From CAYSXY01 sp964435165 (GTDB lineage: Bacteria; Pseudomonadota; Alphaproteobacteria; Rickettsiales; RI-342): 16,263 nucleotides of DNA. A program made the position numbers and the translations under genes. The first letter of the stretch is position 1. Every line of letters begins with the position of its first letter. A model generated the notes under the pieces. That model saw nothing but the letters and a program-made list of their open reading frames with translations, was not told where the DNA came from and ran no database searches. The DNA lies in contig CAYSXY010000048.1 in NCBI GenBank assembly GCA_964435165.1, forward strand, positions 1-16,263. Reading direction: 5' to 3'. This document shows positions 13,752 through 16,263 of this stretch, piece after piece.

Positions 13752-15257
13752 TCAGCTTTGAGTTGCTCTGGATGCGGCTACCTGATCTGCTTTAACTTGG
13801 GCTTTGAAATTCTCAAAATTCGCCATTTCAGTGATTTGCTCGGTCACGTTCATATCATTGCTTTGCCCGATCAAGTCGGCTTTGGCATCGGCATCTAGTG
13901 ATGAGCGCTGCAGTGCCACATTACGCTTACTAGTTGCTGCGGAACCAACATAGATATCAATGCCTTCCCGGGCCATCTCACCAAATGCCGTAAACACGGC
14001 CGTCATGCATTCCTGTTTCTGTTCTGCAGAGAGTGCATCTATACTCTCAATAGCCTCAATACGTTCTTTGATAGGATAAGCGGCGCGAACATAAGGACTG
14101 GCATTTTGCGTAATAACAGAGTCTTTTTCCTTATTAATGACATCAATAATGTGGGTTGTAATGGCCTCGGGTTCTAATGTGAGCGCTCCAAAGCCTTGGA
14201 TAGCGGTAGCAACGCCGTCTTGATAAGAAACAGACTTATCTTGCTCACGTCCCTTTGCATTTTTACGACCCCCCGTCACGCCTGCATAAGCGGGCAGCAA
14301 GTCGTCAATCTCGACGCCACGATTTCCACGTTGAAAAGTAGCCGCAAAATGGTCAATAGCGTCCGGGGTTCTGTCTTGCTGAGTTCGATACTCAACAAGT
14401 GCCTTAAAGAGATCATCAACGAATGTATCACCGACGCGGGAAGCTTTTGCCGCAGATTTAGCAATGTCTGATAACTCATCAGCGTGTGTTGTTATCTTTG
14501 CTTTTTCTAAGGCCTCAAAAAAAGCGGCCAATTCTGCCACAACTTCTTTTTTGCCTAAATTGCTACGATCAGGCCTCAGATTGTGTTGCAGCGTCGCAAT
14601 AGCCTCGGCGACTTTGAGTGCTTTTGCTTTATCGCTTCGATCTCTTGGTTTCTCACCTTTTTCTTCAAGATAGTGCGCCTCAGTTTTCAATATGCCGTAG
14701 AGAAAGGCAGCCGGGTTAGTATCCTTTAGCAAATAGCCCATTTTCTTTTCAGCAAGTTCCGCTTCCAGACTAAGAGGGTTTTTAATGAATTTAATGACTG
14801 CGGTGGGAGATTCCAATTCCAACTCTTTGACCACCTTGGCGGCAGTACGTCCCGTGTAGGGAGTCTCAGCATAATCTTTGTCTTTACCAAAACGCTGTCG
14901 TGCGCCATCCGTCACTTTATAAGCCAGTTCACCCTGGCCGAAACGCTCGCCGATAGCCTCAACTACGCCGCTGAGGTAGGACGCGACCATGGGATGATCG
15001 CGAAAGATTTTCCATAAGGTTGCCCCGCCGATGACAAAAGGCATGGCGATTTTACCCACGGCTCCACGCAACATGCGGAACGGGCTGTTGGGGTTTTTAT
15101 TGGCATCCTCAATGATTTCATTCTGCACTTGCTGTGCCGTGTTGAGCGCAACCACTGCCTCTGGCCCAGCCGTGGCTGCCAGCCCCATTTTAAGCAAACC
15201 GGTGGCAAATTCACCCTGAGAGGGTTGCTGCTGTTGCTGTGGTGGTTGTTGTGCCAT
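13752..15257 (-). CDS. Large protein of unknown function with a Gln/Pro-rich start (501 aa)
   Basis: I do not recognise this protein. The first 16 residues are mostly Gln and Pro, with a run of five Gln at 7-11. Two moderately hydrophobic stretches follow: residues 20-38 around LLKMGLAATAGPEAVVAL, and 68-85 around VGKIAMPFVIGGATLWKIF. They could be amphipathic or membrane-associated helices. The remainder is helical and charged, with many Ala, Glu and Lys and a single cysteine near residue 420. No catalytic motif or repeat is evident. No good ribosome binding site precedes the ATG at 15257; a TATACT on the minus strand at 15292-15297 is a possible -10 element without a clear partner. It is convergent with the GGDEF gene, 19 bases away. 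It could be a secreted or effector-like protein, but no secretion signal is recognisable and this remains speculation. Confidence 0.75.
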   Translation of the reverse strand: MAQQPPQQQQQPSQGEFATGLLKMGLAATAGPEAVVALNTAQQVQNEIIEDANKNPNSPFRMLRGAVGKIAMPFVIGGATLWKIFRDHPMVASYLSGVVEAIGERFGQGELAYKVTDGARQRFGKDKDYAETPYTGRTAAKVVKELELESPTAVIKFIKNPLSLEAELAEKKMGYLLKDTNPAAFLYGILKTEAHYLEEKGEKPRDRSDKAKALKVAEAIATLQHNLRPDRSNLGKKEVVAELAAFFEALEKAKITTHADELSDIAKSAAKASRVGDTFVDDLFKALVEYRTQQDRTPDAIDHFAATFQRGNRGVEIDDLLPAYAGVTGGRKNAKGREQDKSVSYQDGVATAIQGFGALTLEPEAITTHIIDVINKEKDSVITQNASPYVRAAYPIKERIEAIESIDALSAEQKQECMTAVFTAFGEMAREGIDIYVGSAATSKRNVALQRSSLDADAKADLIGQSNDMNVTEQITEMANFENFKAQVKADQVAASRATQS

Positions 15258-15396
15258 CTAAATCGGTCTACCCGTATTTTTATCCATTTACAGTATAGTA
15301 AGGAATTATGACAAAACGATGAAAAAGTGAGGTGCTAAACGAAAAAAATACAGAAAATCAGTGCGATTGTGCCTTTTTCTTGCTTATGAAGGTGAT

Positions 15397-16158
15397 TTAT
15401 TTCTTATGGCGGTGTACCGCGATCGACCCCGTGGCCTGACAGGTTGGCATAATTTCCATGCGGTTAATATTGACATTCGCCGGGCGCAAACTAGACCAGA
15501 CGACGCATTCTGCCACATTCTCAGCCGTCAGCGGTTCGGTGCCGTCATACACTGCATTGGCTTTCTTTTCGTCTCCATGCAGCCGCACGAGGGAGAACTC
15601 CGTCTCTGCAAGCCCCGGCTCGATATTGGTCACGCGAATCGGCGTGCCAAGCAAATCTGCCCGTAAATTCAGCGAGAATTGCTGCACAAACGCCTTGCTG
15701 GCGCCATAGCAGTTGCCGCCAGGGTGGGCATAGGTTCCAGCCATCGACCCCATATTGATGATATGACCGCGCCCACGCGCGATCATGCCCGGCAGCACCG
15801 CCTCGGTCACATAGAGCAAGCCTTTGATGTTGGTGTCAATCATCTGCTCCCAGTCATTCATCGATGTGTCGGGCACTGGCTTCACGCCGAGCGCCAACCC
15901 GGCATTATTCACCAACACATCAATCGGTTGAAATGCCTCCGGCAGAGAAGCAATGGCCTCTGCAACCACCTGCTTGTCGCGCACATCCAGCACCAGCGGA
16001 TAGCACTGATCACGGCCCAACGCGTCAGCCAGCGCCTCCAGCCGTTCTTTCCGCCGCCCACAAATGATGGTACGAACGCCTAACGCAGCATACTGCTCGG
16101 CAATGGCCTTGCCAAAACCGCTGGTGGCACCGGTGATGAGGGCGAGGGTGGGGCGCAT
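15397..16158 (-). CDS. Short-chain dehydrogenase/reductase, YdfG-like
   Basis: This is a classical SDR of 253 residues. The nucleotide-binding TGATSGFG lies at 9-16, R35-R36 after the second strand favours NADP+, and NNAG is at 84-87. The catalytic residues are S138 in NMGSMAG, and Y151 with K155 in YGASK. The region after the active site (PGLAETEFSLVR at 181-192, and a C-terminal VNINRMEIMPTCQ at 229-241) resembles E. coli YdfG, an NADP+-dependent dehydrogenase of 3-hydroxy acids and L-allo-threonine/serine. YdfG-like activity is therefore likely, but the exact substrate cannot be read from the sequence. In-frame ATGs upstream at 16203 and 16221 would add residues with no family match, so 16158 is chosen. 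Its ribosome binding site is poor. It is followed by 139 bases without a gene. Confidence 0.92.
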   Translation of the reverse strand: MRPTLALITGATSGFGKAIAEQYAALGVRTIICGRRKERLEALADALGRDQCYPLVLDVRDKQVVAEAIASLPEAFQPIDVLVNNAGLALGVKPVPDTSMNDWEQMIDTNIKGLLYVTEAVLPGMIARGRGHIINMGSMAGTYAHPGGNCYGASKAFVQQFSLNLRADLLGTPIRVTNIEPGLAETEFSLVRLHGDEKKANAVYDGTEPLTAENVAECVVWSSLRPANVNINRMEIMPTCQATGSIAVHRHKK

Positions 16159-16263
16159 ATATTCTAAAAGCCTGATTAATGAATAGCTACAATAGTGCCT
16201 CATGCAGGTGTGGCAAAGCAAAGAATGGTTAAACCTTCATATGTTTGTCACAAATAAACGTTA

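Noticed and set aside
15679..16083. A 134-codon plus-strand frame opposite the SDR gene
   Set aside because: It is antisense to the conserved cofactor and catalytic segments of the dehydrogenase.
1..16263. Defence islands, CRISPR arrays, prophage, transposons or tRNA genes
   Set aside because: I read both strands and found no repeat-spacer pattern, transposase, integrase, phage gene or tRNA-like cloverleaf.

Overview
The window reads as ordinary chromosome of a Gram-negative bacterium, most likely an alphaproteobacterium of medium GC content. This placement is an inference from the protein families: a family I inorganic pyrophosphatase, a PutA of the short type without a DNA-binding domain, CcmD/CcmE, and a CheY-like regulator paired with an HPt-like protein. 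I see no insertion sequence, phage gene, integrase, tRNA, rRNA or CRISPR array, and no gene-free stretch longer than 300 bases. The longest gaps are about 233, 219 and 188 bases, and they hold only candidate promoters and inverted repeats.

Bases 1-3754 carry five plus-strand genes: an unrecognised acidic, proline-containing protein; inorganic pyrophosphatase (ppa); a LOG-family nucleotide phosphoribohydrolase; a second unrecognised protein; and a complete single-domain voltage-gated sodium channel with the filter TLESWSM. The channel gene runs head-on into the minus-strand block and overlaps putA by 8 bases at the 3' ends.

Bases 3747-9968 carry the minus-strand block, in transcription order: an exported ankyrin-repeat protein, ccmD, ccmE, a CheY-like response regulator, an HPt-like protein whose phospho-accepting histidine is replaced by phenylalanine, and putA. 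ccmD is only 57 codons long and its stop overlaps the ccmE start. The regulator and the HPt-like gene are 12 bases apart and clearly co-transcribed. The others have larger gaps and may be separate units.

Bases 9969-13732 carry a second plus-strand block: htpG (Hsp90), an unrecognised small protein 28 bases downstream of it, and a PAS-GGDEF diguanylate cyclase. The divergent region before htpG contains a promoter-like pair resembling the alphaproteobacterial heat-shock consensus.

Bases 13752-16158 carry two minus-strand genes: a 501-residue protein of unknown function with a glutamine/proline-rich start, and a YdfG-like short-chain dehydrogenase.

Most of the window is housekeeping: phosphate metabolism, proline catabolism, cytochrome c maturation and chaperone function. 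The signalling genes (regulator, HPt-like protein, diguanylate cyclase) and the sodium channel suggest a motile, environment-sensing cell, though no motility gene is present. I found no convincing new multi-gene system. The least ordinary items are the response regulator with its His-less HPt partner, the sodium channel, and the unclassified proteins.
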